In this document: positions 47,063-59,900 of the stretch, in pieces
Layout of the letters: the number at the start of each line of letters is the position of its first letter
Numbering within the stretch: position 1 is the first letter of the stretch
DNA from: Mactra quadrangularis
Taxonomy: Eukaryota; Mollusca; Bivalvia; Venerida; Mactridae
Assembly (NCBI GenBank): GCA_025267735.1
Contig: CM046309.1
Location: forward strand, 60,432,755-60,496,754
Length of the DNA stretch: 64,000 nucleotides
Direction: 5' to 3'
Position numbers and translations under genes: made by a program
Notes under the pieces: model-generated
The model's input: the letters and a program-made list of their open reading frames with translations, nothing else
Databases searched by the model: none
Told to the model about the DNA's origin: nothing

Positions 47063-47728
47063 GTATTTTCCAATGGAGAGGCGTGCAAAAGATATCATTA
47101 ATATGCCAACTTGCCATATTAAATTCGCCTCAATCAAGCAAAGAAAACAAAACAGAGCTATTTAGTCATTTGACCGTCATTTGAACGGTATGTGTATTGT
47201 ACGCTGTATACACCCCAGCGCGCGAGATTTCTACTTTTCGTGACATCTAATCACAACTTCCGGTGGGAGTACAGTTGGTTTACACAGCGTGGTTTTGATT
47301 CAAAACTATTCGCATAGCGAGATTAATAATTAGATTTATAAAATAAAATAATAATATTTTTATTAATATTTAACAATATGCAACTTTGTTTATTTACTGT
47401 GATATTTTACACGTATGTTAAATTGAAATGAAATCTTAATTACTTTTTTCATATAAATTGTTTTTTATCAGAAATGTTATTGATTTTGTTTGTCTAATTG
47501 TCAAATATTATGTAACAGTATGATTTTGATAACTACAAACCGGAAATTGCATAAAAAATGTCTCAACAGATTTGAATCATGCCGCCATACTTTTGTCTGT
47601 ATAAGTTTTAATCGATTGTTAAAGTACATTGATAAAATATTTGTAATGTGACAAAACCGAACAGAACCAAGCCAAGCTGAACTGAACTGAATATAACAGA
47701 ATGGAATCAATCAGAAGATCTTTTTTAA

Positions 47729-48007
47729 TTGGGTTTAACGCCGTGTCAACACAATTTTAGGTCATTTTACGGCGTCAAGCGCACCTAACCTAGCTTTCCT
47801 GGACCATTGTCTATAACCAGTACTCACCTACCCTTCCACAAGGCCGGAAATTTCTCCATATTATCCAATCAATGAAGGAAAATTGACATTATTGTCAAAT
47901 TTTCATGGAAGGGTATAACCTCCCTGGGTGGAATTCGCACCCGTACCCCCTCGGGACACAAGATTCCAAATCCCGGCGCGCTACCAACTACGCTATCGAA
48001 CCGGGTT
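47729..48007 (-). mobile_element. tRNA-derived SINE family 1
   Basis: gggtttaacgccgtgtcaac to ctacgctatcgaaccggg; near full length. Confidence 0.85.
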
Positions 48008-49419
48008 ATCAGAATATCAACGAAACAAAAATGTACTTGAATACCGAACAGAACATACTATCATTGAACAAACTGTATTGTTCAATGACATTGAATAACA
48101 ATCAATATGATGACAAAAAATCTAATTTTGTTTAAAGTAAATAATAAACTAAACAATCTGACAGAATGATTTATGTATTTATTGTACATGTGATTTCAAT
48201 AACAGATTGGTTTTCATGCATGTTTAATATAACTGAATGGAAATATCGTGTATTTTGTAGTTAAACATAAAAGGCATACAACGGGTCAATCACTTGCACT
48301 GATGTATACTGCTGTCTCGGATTTGAAGCCATGGAGTGTCTTGAAGTCTCTATCTCAATTTGGCGGAAGGGTCTAGTCTACAGTAGTACAATCACACGGG
48401 GAAAAGCTTAAAAGTTACTTTCGTACTTTATTTTAATTATATGCCTATTCTTATTCTCACGCTCCGGTAGTATCAAAAGCTCTTGCTGTATTTTTAATTA
48501 GCAAGTTCAACATTATTTTCTACACGTCTCCTGGTGTATATTTTGGAAGCATGGGAAAATATTGTAGAGTTATATCACAGTAAACTGGGTTGACCGGTAC
48601 CCGGACCACTTATAACCGCTCAATTTCCGCAGTGTTATTTCATTTCTGGCTAATAATTTCGTTCGGCAAATTCCGTGGATTTCCGGAAATTACCGAATCG
48701 AAAACAATCTGAGCATCTTTAGTGAGTTTAAATAGTCACGGAAAACGCCGAGTTGATACGATCGACACAATACATGTACAATAATTTTTAAATAACGAAA
48801 CTGAAAACGGAATTCGATTTATTCTTCTTTTGATATATACATGTAAGTAAATTAAAACGACTGTGAACTCGGTACAGTATTGTAAAATCGTTTGATATAT
48901 TTAATGTATTCAATTTACCAGTTGTGGAATAATTTACTTATAATACAAAATTTGAAAACCCCAATATTTACAATTCATATATACAGCTGTTTGTTTGCAC
49001 GCGTCTAATAAAACATAATTAAAAGATAGGAACGCTTTGAATAGACCGTACCTTTTACCGATATAATAATTTCTTAAAGATAATTTAATGAACATAAAAT
49101 GAAACTTGAATGTAATTTAAACTTCCCTGGCAAATAATTAAAATCTTTGTGAAAGTATGTTAATTATACATAACAAGTATTAAATAAAACTGTTTATGTC
49201 TGGATCGATTTCTGCTGAAATCTAATATGATCCTTTCAAAGCCCCTGGTTTATTTTATAAAATCCAACCTTTATCTACAATTTGCACGTAGATCACGATT
49301 TTAATGATAAATGAATAAAAGACTCATATTTTTTTGACATCGGATCTATTTCTGATAAATTATTCGTGACGTCACAATTATAAAAAGTCTTCACTTACAG
49401 AACAGAATAGAATAGAACA

Positions 49420-49880
49420 TGACAGCTAGGGCATGGCAGATAAGAGCAAAACAGGGGTTAGCATGACAGTGTAGGTCAGGTTAGAGCAGGGCTGTGCAGG
49501 TCAGGTTAGAGCAGGGCTGTGCAGGTCAGGTTAGAGCAGGACTGTGCAGGTCAGGTTAGAACAGGGCAAGACAGAACAGAGCAGGGCAAGGCAGGTCAGG
49601 TTAGAACAGGGCAGGACAGAAGACGGCATGACAGTGCAAGGCAGGTTAGAACAGGGCGGGACAGAAGACGGCATGACAGTGCAAGGCAAGTTAGAACAGG
49701 GCAGGACAGAAGACGGCATGACAGTGCAGGTCAGGTTAGAACAGGGCAGAACAGAAGACGGCATGACAGTGCAGGTCAGGTTAGAACAGGGCAGAACAGA
49801 AGACGGCATGACAGTGCAGGTCAGGTTAGAACAGGGAGGGGTATGGGAGGTCATGCCAGGGAAAGGTAGGCTAGGTTAGA
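49420..49880 (+). repeat. 45-bp minisatellite with shorter sub-units
   Basis: Units gcatgacagtgcaggtcagg then ttagaacagggcagaacaga and agacg, purine-biased on this strand; preceded by ~25-bp units (gcaggtcaggttagagcagg). The 45-bp period leaves open frames on both strands by chance. Confidence 0.9.
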
Positions 49881-50801
49881 GTAGGTTAGAACAAAAAAGA
49901 CATGACGTGAAACAGGACATTATATATGTTATCTTTTTAACGTACTAAGGGAGATAACTAAAAAATTATGTAAGATGATATCTTTCGGTTTTCATACATA
50001 AAATTGAGTGCAGTGTTTTTTTCAGTTTTTCAAAGTAATATTACAATGTTTTTTTTAACAAACCATTGTTCAAGAATAAAAAAAACAAGTCGTTTTCTAA
50101 GCAAAGTTTAAAATCAGCATTTAACAGTTTATTACCATAAATTATAACAAATGACATTTTAAGATATCATTAACAGAACAGAACAGAACAAAACATATAT
50201 TTCATTTATGATTTGTACATAGTACATCATCAATATACAGTTTAAACAATACAAATAACATTTGTCACAAAATCAAGGTTAGAAAATATATGATAAAATA
50301 TATACATAAATTTATCATAAATAAGATCAGAGGATAAATTAAGAGACAAGAAACCATGTACATTGTATATCGCAAATAGTTTTACGATAATTAAATCTTA
50401 TGTTACATAGTTTGAATCATATGTTTATAAACTAATTAATGTTGATTTTACAATCACACTTTTAAAGCTGATTCATTTTTTTCATGAGCAAACATGAATT
50501 TATCCGTAAAACAGGATTTTGCTATGGTTTTTCGAAAGCACTACATTTTGTATATACATGTACATGTTAATTAAAGAACAGAGCAGAACATAATTTTATT
50601 CAAGAAACGTGTACATAGTACATAGTTTTGATTATAAATACATATAAATATAATCTACATTGTCACGGGAATGGATCCCTATATAAGACAATAAACAGTT
50701 ACAAACATATATAAACAGTTATATCATTATTTGAAAAATGATATTAAACTTAGCATTATTTACAAGGATGAATTGTTTCTCATTTAGACTATATATTATT
50801 T

Positions 50802-50900
50802 TCAATTGTTTTTATTGAGTCTTTTCTTCTTTCTTTTCTTCTTACTTTCGTTTTCTTTTATTTCATCTTCTAAGTTTTTAAGGTTACCGTTTTCTGCATT
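50802..50900 (-). CDS. CCP gene: last coding exon, lysine-rich cytoplasmic tail
   Basis: The acceptor is cttgcag. It encodes NAENGNLKNLEDEIKENE followed by SKKKRKKKRLNKNN and TGA. Phase 0 matches the TM exon. An AATAAA for the - strand (tttatt at 50595-50600) is a candidate poly(A) signal. Confidence 0.82.
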   Translation of the reverse strand, partial: NAENGNLKNLEDEIKENESKKKRKKKRLNKNN

Positions 50901-53900
50901 CTGCAAGTAAACAAATACACACAGTCATGTGCCTATTACTCTGCATAAAATATTTTCTTTCATGCTTTTAAATGAAGTGTGATTTTCAATGAAAATAATA
51001 CAATGCAAGTATAAAATCATATATTTGAAATAACTCATAAAGAGTATTAGCTTAACATATAACACCAAAACGATGCCTACTTAAAGGACATATGAAGTTA
51101 TCTTAGTGGAGATAATACATTTTTGTAAGTTCATTTATAAATTAAAATCTAATCAATCCAAGGAACAACGGTTCTATACACTCCAGAAAAAGCCCTCTAT
51201 AATGTCATCAGTACTTAGCAGGAAGCACTAAATGTCTGTGCTCAAGGATACAACGTTGTTCATTGCGGTATGATTTGAACCAATGGATCTGGCTATCTGA
51301 TTACAAGTTTAAGGTCGTAACCACTCAGTCACGCCTATTTATAGTTTATGTGGGATTATATAATTGAATGAATTATGACATTTATTTATTTATACTGGGT
51401 TTTATCGCCATGTCAACGCAATTTGTTAGGTTATTTTACGGCGTCCAGCGCACGTAAACTTAGCTTTCTGAACCCTGGTCTATTACTACTACTCATCTAC
51501 CCTTCCACAAGGCCGGATACTTCTCCATATATCTTGGTAATGGATGAACATTGACATTATTGTCAAATTTTAATGGAAGGATATAACCTCCCCGGGTGGA
51601 ATTCGAATCCGTACCCCATTCGGAACACTGGATTCGAAATCAAGGCGTGCAACCAACTGCACAACCGACCTGGGTTTGAATTATGCAATATGAGATGTTA
51701 CCTTTTCAGCAATTGGGTTACGTCTATGTTTTATCCGTTTGTGTATAGTATAGAAACCAAATACCAACAATGTTATTGCAACAAATAATGCCATAACTAC
51801 AATGATAGGTATACAGGCTTTACACGAGTTATCTGAAAAAACAAACATTTAGATTAAAATAAATATAAACATATTACATTCATACACCTTTATTTGGCAA
51901 AAACGGCAATGACATATGCCTTTAGCCATTTACAAGACTCATGGCAAAGACGACACATTCATGACAAATATACATAACAAATACAATACTCAATATTATA
52001 AAACAGTTAAATCAATATTGGAATAAAACAATAAATATCAATAGTTTTCTTATTTATATCTTAGTTGCACATCCTAGCTGACTTTTTTGTCAATATGGAT
52101 TAGATGAGAAAGAAAGAAAGCGCAAAACAGTAATGGCCAATGATAATTGTGATAAGGAATAGACGTTAGAAAAAAAGAGTAAAAAAACCCACATACCTAC
52201 CATACAGTCAGAAAGCAAAAAGGGAGACATTTCTAAGATAATTTAAAACATTTGTTATAAAATGAATACTACAGACAAACAACTAAAACATGAACCTGAG
52301 TGGTTATCGCCTTGGAACGTGACAGTAGCATGCAATTAATTCACATACTATAATTTGTTTCAGTAAACACATTAGAAATGGCATGTCATTTTTACAATAA
52401 AAAGGAATCGTGTACACGTTGTGATTAAGCTTATAAATACACGCTTCGATAAATCATATTAGTGACTGTCGCAATTGATCATATAAACCTTTGTTGAGAT
52501 TAATCATATAACTACAAATACCTGTAGTAGGAATAAAACAAGAAGATGTTTGCCATTTTCCAGTGTTAAGACAAGTGATCATATTTCTAGATGCTGTGTA
52601 TCCGAGATCACAAGTTACGACAGCTGAGGCTTCATATATTGTATCTGATACATTGGTCAGTGTGATGTTTCCATTAGATAAACTTCCTGGGGTGCCACAA
52701 TCTGAAGGAAGAGAAATTGTTTACAAAGAAGTTTGACAAAAAAACAGAAAAGGAAACTGTCAAACAATCTAATAATATTAAGAAAAAATGATGTACCAGA
52801 TCATGACGGTAAAACTGTTGAAAATCTGCCAACAACTAACTTAATATATTATGCCCAATATTATTCCAAACGGTATATTGTAAAAGCAAAAAAAAACAGG
52901 ATTATGTTCAAGGTCTTTTAGAGGGTACTTTAAACTTGATGCAAGTGTTATACCTATTGCAAAACAGGAAGCGTTTTCCCACTCTCCAGATTGTTGACAA
53001 TTAATTATTTTATCATCAGTCATATATCCTATATCACAATGTACTGTTGCTGTTGAACCATATGTTGAATTGTTGGGATCATCTAAAGTTACATCACCAA
53101 ATGAAATAGGTGCTACACTGCCACAATCTGAAATGATACAAACGCTTTTGCCTTATATATGTATATAAATGGAGCCTGAAAACGTAACAGGAACAACAAA
53201 AGTTAAAGATAATCAATTATCAAAAGTTGTATTTTGGGTCGTTATTACTTTATTTAGAGCTATGTACGTATCGTAAATAAGTTATCATACGTTCTGTTCT
53301 GTTTAAAGTTGCTCGTTCACACATTTCAAAGAGAAATCGTCTTTACTAAAACTCTCAAAGTTATATAGTAACAATGTAAGTGAAACTTGACATACAACTG
53401 ATAGCAAGTTCCACTTTAGTTCAAATCATATCCAAGATCCACCTTGTTGTTACCTTAAGCAATAAACTTTATCTTGAACCCGGGTCGATAGCACAGTTGG
53501 TAGCGCGCCGGGATTTAGAATCTTGTGCCCGAGGGGGTGCGGGTTCGAATCCCACCCGGGGAGGTTATACCCTTCTATGAAAATTTGACAATAATGTCGA
53601 TTTTCCTCCATTGATTAGATAATATGGAGAAGTTTCCGGCCTTGTGGAAGGGTAGGTGAGTACTGGTTATAGGCAATGGTCCAGTATAACATAACCCAAC
53701 TCCTCGTCTGCTAACTAACTTTTATTGTACAAACACATATATCTGGTCAACTTATGTGAATCAACACAGCGGTGGATACTGTGCTCAGGCCCTCTGCCTG
53801 GATAGATGATGCATAGAAAGGAAGTTTGGCTTATATAGTGATCATGCAGCTGCCAGAGCCCTGGATCACGTGATGGTCAGCTGGATAACATTAACCAGAT

Positions 53901-56900
53901 GGTCAGTGATTACATGACCATCTGCCCATATGTAGAAAACTCACACACTATTACCACCTGCTCATATAAATGAGCTAGTATTTACTATTGAAAACTCATA
54001 CAATTATTTATTTCCATTGTTAACTTGTAACAGATGGCTATTGATTACATGGTCATCTGTCCAGACAATTGAGTTACTCATTATCTGAAACCTATACAAT
54101 ATTTGGTTACAGTGAATGATCAGTATCACTGTCCAGACAAATGAGTTACTAATTATTAGAAACCTATATCATATTAATTTACAGCCAATAATCAGTGATT
54201 ATATTACATCCAGGAAAGCTAGGTTAGGTGCGCTGGACGCCGTAAAATCACCTTAATTGGGTTGACACGGCGTTAACTCCAATAAATAAATAACTAAAAT
54301 AAACTTTATCTTACTTAGCCAGTACTTGATGACCAGGAAGCGGACTATAACATGATTAATCTTAGTTGTAAGGGCTATTTTTACAGTGACACTAAACTAA
54401 ATTCGCAAAAGACTTAAGCCAATAAATATTAATGATATAAATGAGGATAACTTTCCATTCATGTGAAGTTTGATAGAAGAAAAATGTTACCTTTTCCTAC
54501 ACACGAAGTGACACTCCACATCCCTGAGTCTTCACATTGTATTGATGAATTCAACGGAACATAACCATCAAAACAAGTGACTGTAGCTAAGGAACTATAC
54601 GTTGAGTTGCCTTCATCATTCAGTGTAACATTTCCAAAGTTACTACTTGGAACTTCTCCGCAATCTTCAATGTATTTTAAAAAGATATAAGTAAACTTGT
54701 ACTACAACATATATTTCCAATCAATCTAGACGTATAAACCCCCAAGTGCAATTGCTTTGCCATATTCGTTCCAAGGCGGTAAACCCCTTAGGTTAATATT
54801 TTAGTTATGTTTGAGGCGACTTTTTGCCAACAATTAAGTAATGTCTAAATAAGTGTATTTCCTTCAGGTTACATACTTACGATTAAAGGGAGCTAACTCT
54901 AACAAGTTTCTATTGCAATCTTACCCAAGTGTTCCCATTAATGGCAAACGTCAGTATATGATGTTTGAACGTTTGAAATAACTATTTTATCTTACCAATG
55001 AGTTGACAAGTTGTATCTTCCCACATTCCTGTATCTAGGCAATATACTTGATCATTTATTGTCTCATATCCTGTATTACACATCACTGTCGCTGTAGCAT
55101 TGTATGTTGTTATGTTTTCTACATCCAAATTTATATTTCCATTACTTACATCTGGAGGCACACCACAATCTGAAGTTCATAGAAAATTATTATTTAACTA
55201 TTTTTAATTAAATGCCAATTCAAAGTTATTAATCAATGTTATAATAATTACAAAATGATACTTTTCATTCACTACACAATGTTAATCATTTTGCCAGATA
55301 GAGAAATACAAAATGTTCAGTTAATTGTTAGGGACAACTTGAAATGAAAATGCGTTAGCATCTCACTTTAATATATGAATAGTGAATAGTGTGCATACAA
55401 AATAAAACTTTAAAAAACCCATAAAAACTTATGAAAAAAACCTGCGCTCACAAACATAGCTTTGTATAAGAAGAATCATATCTTTACAAGACTAATCTTC
55501 AACTAAAGAATAAGTTTTATGCTAAATCAAAATTTTAGAAATTCATTAATAAAGATTGTATTGACAAGCTAAATCGAATGGGATGTAATTAACAATTATA
55601 TTCTAGTTACCTTTAATTGTGCATGATGAGTTTTCCCAAAATCCAGTTTCTAGACATTGAATAAGTGGTTGCTGTGTTTCATAGCCATTGGTACACGTTA
55701 CATTGGCTGTTGAACCATACGTTGAATTATTTTCAACATTCAAAATAACAGTAGCAAAATATATATCAGGTACATGACCACAATCTGAAAACCATCACAA
55801 TATGAAATCATACTGATAATAACAATTGGAATAATTTTTACAATGATAGCAAATATTGTGCAAAATAAGTCAGGGAAAAACACTGCTTTAAGATCACAAT
55901 TAAAGTCAGCTAAATCGACATTGTCTAAACTAATTTGACTGATGATTGAACGATAAACATACTATTTAGATTATAATCATACTTACTTGCTTCAGCTAAA
56001 TATTTCTATCATTGTTTTCGCTAGTTTACATAATGAATGTATACGTAAGGACCATAATAAAACAATATTTTATATTTCAAAAATATATCATACGAATCAA
56101 TACACATGGTGCGTCTTATGCATATATATATATAATAAGATATATAACACTTCATAGAGAATTCATAATGCTTGTAACTGTGAAGTAACAAATATATTGT
56201 ACCTATTATCTCACATGATGTGTTTTCCCACGTTCCATCAGCTTGACAAGATATATTTTCATTTGTAGCTTGATATCCAATGTTACAAAACACTGCTGCT
56301 GTAGCATTATCTAGATATGTTGTTATGTTTTCTTCATTCAGAGTAATATACCCAAAGTCAATATCATTCACCGGCCCACAATCTGAAAAAGGGAATAAAC
56401 AGTTAATTCTGACAAGGAATCCAGCACAAAAGTTATTTTTCATTTGTTAGAATATATTTATATGTACCGAACCTTACTTATTCATAGACTTAAAATGATT
56501 AAAATATGTGTCGCTTCTTTATTTAATCTTTCTTGTAGTGTATTAAATTGTCCAACAGTTAATGTTTATGTCAGATATTTTCTTATACTCGTTTTTGTAA
56601 ATTAGCATAAGACTGCTATAAAGATTCACTTCAGTAAAGGATACCATACGATAAATTTTGAAGCATGTAAGGCTTATGTATACCAACATTTAGAGGATTT
56701 TAAATAACATGTATTACATTACTATTCGCAATAGCTGTTACATATTACATAAGAGAACAGACCTAGACAAACCAGAACGATGATAATATAGATCTATTAC
56801 ATTTCCACTAATTTTGATCGGATCTTAAAATCCTTACTGAGCTTACCAATTATATTACAATCCGTAATTTCCCAATCTCCAGTTAGAAGACATTTTATAG

Positions 56901-59900
56901 TATCATTCAATGTTTCATATCCATATAAACAGGATACAATTGCTGTAGAATTATATGTTGTGGAGTTTGTTGAATCAAGAGTGACGACTCCATTTGTTAT
57001 ATTAAACATGCTACCACAATCTGAAATTGTATGGAGATAGATCTACAATCAAGTTAAAACATTATCAATGGGTCAATTGATAGTCTACTGGAACATATTG
57101 CAGATGTAACACTTAAACTTTTTCTATTTTGTAAGAGCTCATTTTATAGACTAGGTGCTTATAAAAAGTCTGGCAGTACAACATAAAAACACATACATGT
57201 ACCTGTATGTAAATTATAAAAATAAAAAACATTTGTTATCCCTTTTACATGTAGCTGTTTGCAAATTATTGTTCTTTTAGAATCATAATTAATATTTAGT
57301 ATTAATTTCTTTATTAATTAAAGAAACTTTATATTCCTTTTACCTATTATTTCACAGAATGTGTTTTCCCAAGTTCCATCAACTTGACAAGATATATTTT
57401 CTTTTGTAGCTTGATATCCGATGTTGCAATTCACTGTTGCTGTCGCATTATCTAGATATGTTGTAATGTTATCTTCATTTTGAGTAATATTCCCAAAGTC
57501 AATATCATCAACCTGTCTACAGTCTGAAATAAAAAAAAAATTCTATTTCAATTACCTGACAACACGGTTTCAAATCGATTGCAAATTATTATCTTCCAGC
57601 GTAATATACTTGTATATATTTATGGCGAAACAAAAATGTTCTATTTACTATTTTCAAGAATCGCAATTTTGGTTTTGTTCAATAGAAACGATTCCCATCA
57701 AAACATAAAATAAAATATTGTTAATGTAGTTGATTATCAAAAATTCTTTGTATAACTATTAAAATTCTGACACGTTACACGAGATGTTCGTATTGCTTAA
57801 ACCATGTAGTATTTGAAATAGACTAACATACTGTTTACCTATTATTTCACAAGATGAGTTTTCCCACGTTCCATCGACTTGACAAGATATATTTTGCATC
57901 GTAGTTTTGTATCCATAGTTACAAGTCACTGTTGCTGTCGCATTATCTAGATATGTTGTAATGTTATCTTCATTTAGAGTTATATATCCAAAGTTAATAT
58001 CATCCACCGGCCCACAGTCTGAAAAAGGGAATAAACAGTTAATTCTGACAAGGAATCCAGCACAAAAGTTATTTTTCTCATTTTGTTAGAATATAGTACT
58101 GAACCATTAGTTATTAATAGACTTCAACTGATTTGCATGTCTTTTCTTTAATTGATCTCTCTCGTAGTGTATTAAAATGTTCAATAGCTAATGTTTGTTT
58201 TTGTCAGATAATTCATAATTTGTAAATTAGCCTAAGACTCCTATAAAGATTCACTTTAGTAAAGGGCACCATACGGAAAATTTTGAAGCATGTAAGGCTT
58301 ATGTATACCAACATTTTAAGGATATTACATTACTATTTGCCATAGCTGTTGCATAATACGTAAGAGAGCCAACATAGACAAACCAGTACGAAGATTATAT
58401 ATTACATAATAAACATTTTCAATAATTTTGGGACAACTTAAAATCCTTACTGAGCTTACCAATTAAATCACAAGAAGTACTTTCCCAATCTCCAGTTAGA
58501 AGACATGTTATAGTATCATTCAATGCTTCATATCCATATGAACAAGATACAATTGCTGTAGAATTATATGTTGTGGAGTTAGTTGAATCAAGATTGATCT
58601 CTCCATTAGTTATATTAAACATGCTACCACAATCTGAAATTATATGAACATAGATCAACAATCAAGTGAAAGCGTTGTCAATGGGTCTATTAATAGTCTA
58701 CTGAACCATATTACAGATACAACACTTAAACTTTTTTTTGTTTTGTAATAGCTCATTTTATTGAAAAAGTACGTATAAAAAGTCCGGCTATACAAAATAA
58801 AAACACATACATGTACTTGTTTGTAAATTATAAAAACAAAAACATTTGTTATCCCTTTTACATGTAGCTTTTTGCAAATTATTGTTCTTTTAGTATTTGT
58901 GTTTTTATTAATTAAAGAAACTTTATATTTCTTGTACCTATTATTTCACAGGATGTGTTTTCCCACGTCCCATCAACTTGACAAGATATGTTTTTGTTTG
59001 TAGCTCGATATCCAATGTTACAAGTCACTGTTGCTATCGCATTATCTAGATATGTTGTAATGTTATCTTCATTTAGTTCAATACTCCCAAAGTCAATTTC
59101 ATAAATCATTCCACAGTCTGAAATAAAAAAAACACGTTTTTCATTCATTTGTATTTCAACTTCCCGCAAATGTTTCAAAAAGTCTTCAAATTACTTTCTG
59201 ACTGCGTGATATACATGTATATGGCTAATTCGTATTGTTTAATAAATAAGTTTTAAGAATCGCAATTCGATTTCGTGTAATTGCCATTAATCCTATCGAA
59301 ACATTAGATATTTGTTTGTTAATTAAGCTGTTTATTTCAAACAAAAATCATAGTTATTTATGCTTTATGTTGCTATCAAAATTTTGACACGTTATATGAG
59401 ATTTTTGTATTGTTAGCTAACTGAACAATTTATTGTACCTATTATTTCACAGGATGCAGTGTCCCAGTTTCCGTCATCTTGACAAGATACATTTTCAGTT
59501 GTAGCTCGATATCCGACGTTACAAGTCACTGTTGCTGTAGCATTATCTAGATATGTTGTAATGTTATCTTCATTTAGAGTAATATAGCCAAAGTCAATTG
59601 CATTAACCTGTCCACAGTCTGAAATTAGAATCATGTTCTTCCTTCCTCTTGTCTTTATTTTAAATCACGTTATTTCAGCTTAATATGAATATATAGAACA
59701 AGTACAAATTGATTTATAAACTGTTTTTAAGAAATGCATTTTTTTGTAATAGACATTCGATTCTTTTAAATCTTAATACACTATTATATCATTCTTTCCG
59801 TTAAATGTTAAAGCATAAAATGCGTATTGGTATCGAATTACTGTTTGTTTTTTAAATATTACTAACCACAATTGTTACATAACAAAAGCAGCATACAGCA

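Larger units (their letters stand above)
45913..50801. other. Spacer between convergent genes
   Basis: Holds the 3' ends of both flanking genes, a SINE, a decayed TIR element, the 45-bp minisatellite and aacag arrays. No supported coding sequence. Confidence 0.6.

Noticed and set aside
49519..49879. Overlapping 107-116-codon open frames on both strands
   Set aside because: They arise from the 45-bp minisatellite, whose period is a multiple of three; translation is a pure repeat with no splice or family support.
50810..50815. - strand AATAAA as poly(A) signal of the CCP gene
   Set aside because: It lies inside the last codons (CTC AAT AAA AAC), before the stop; the one at 50595-50600 is more plausible.
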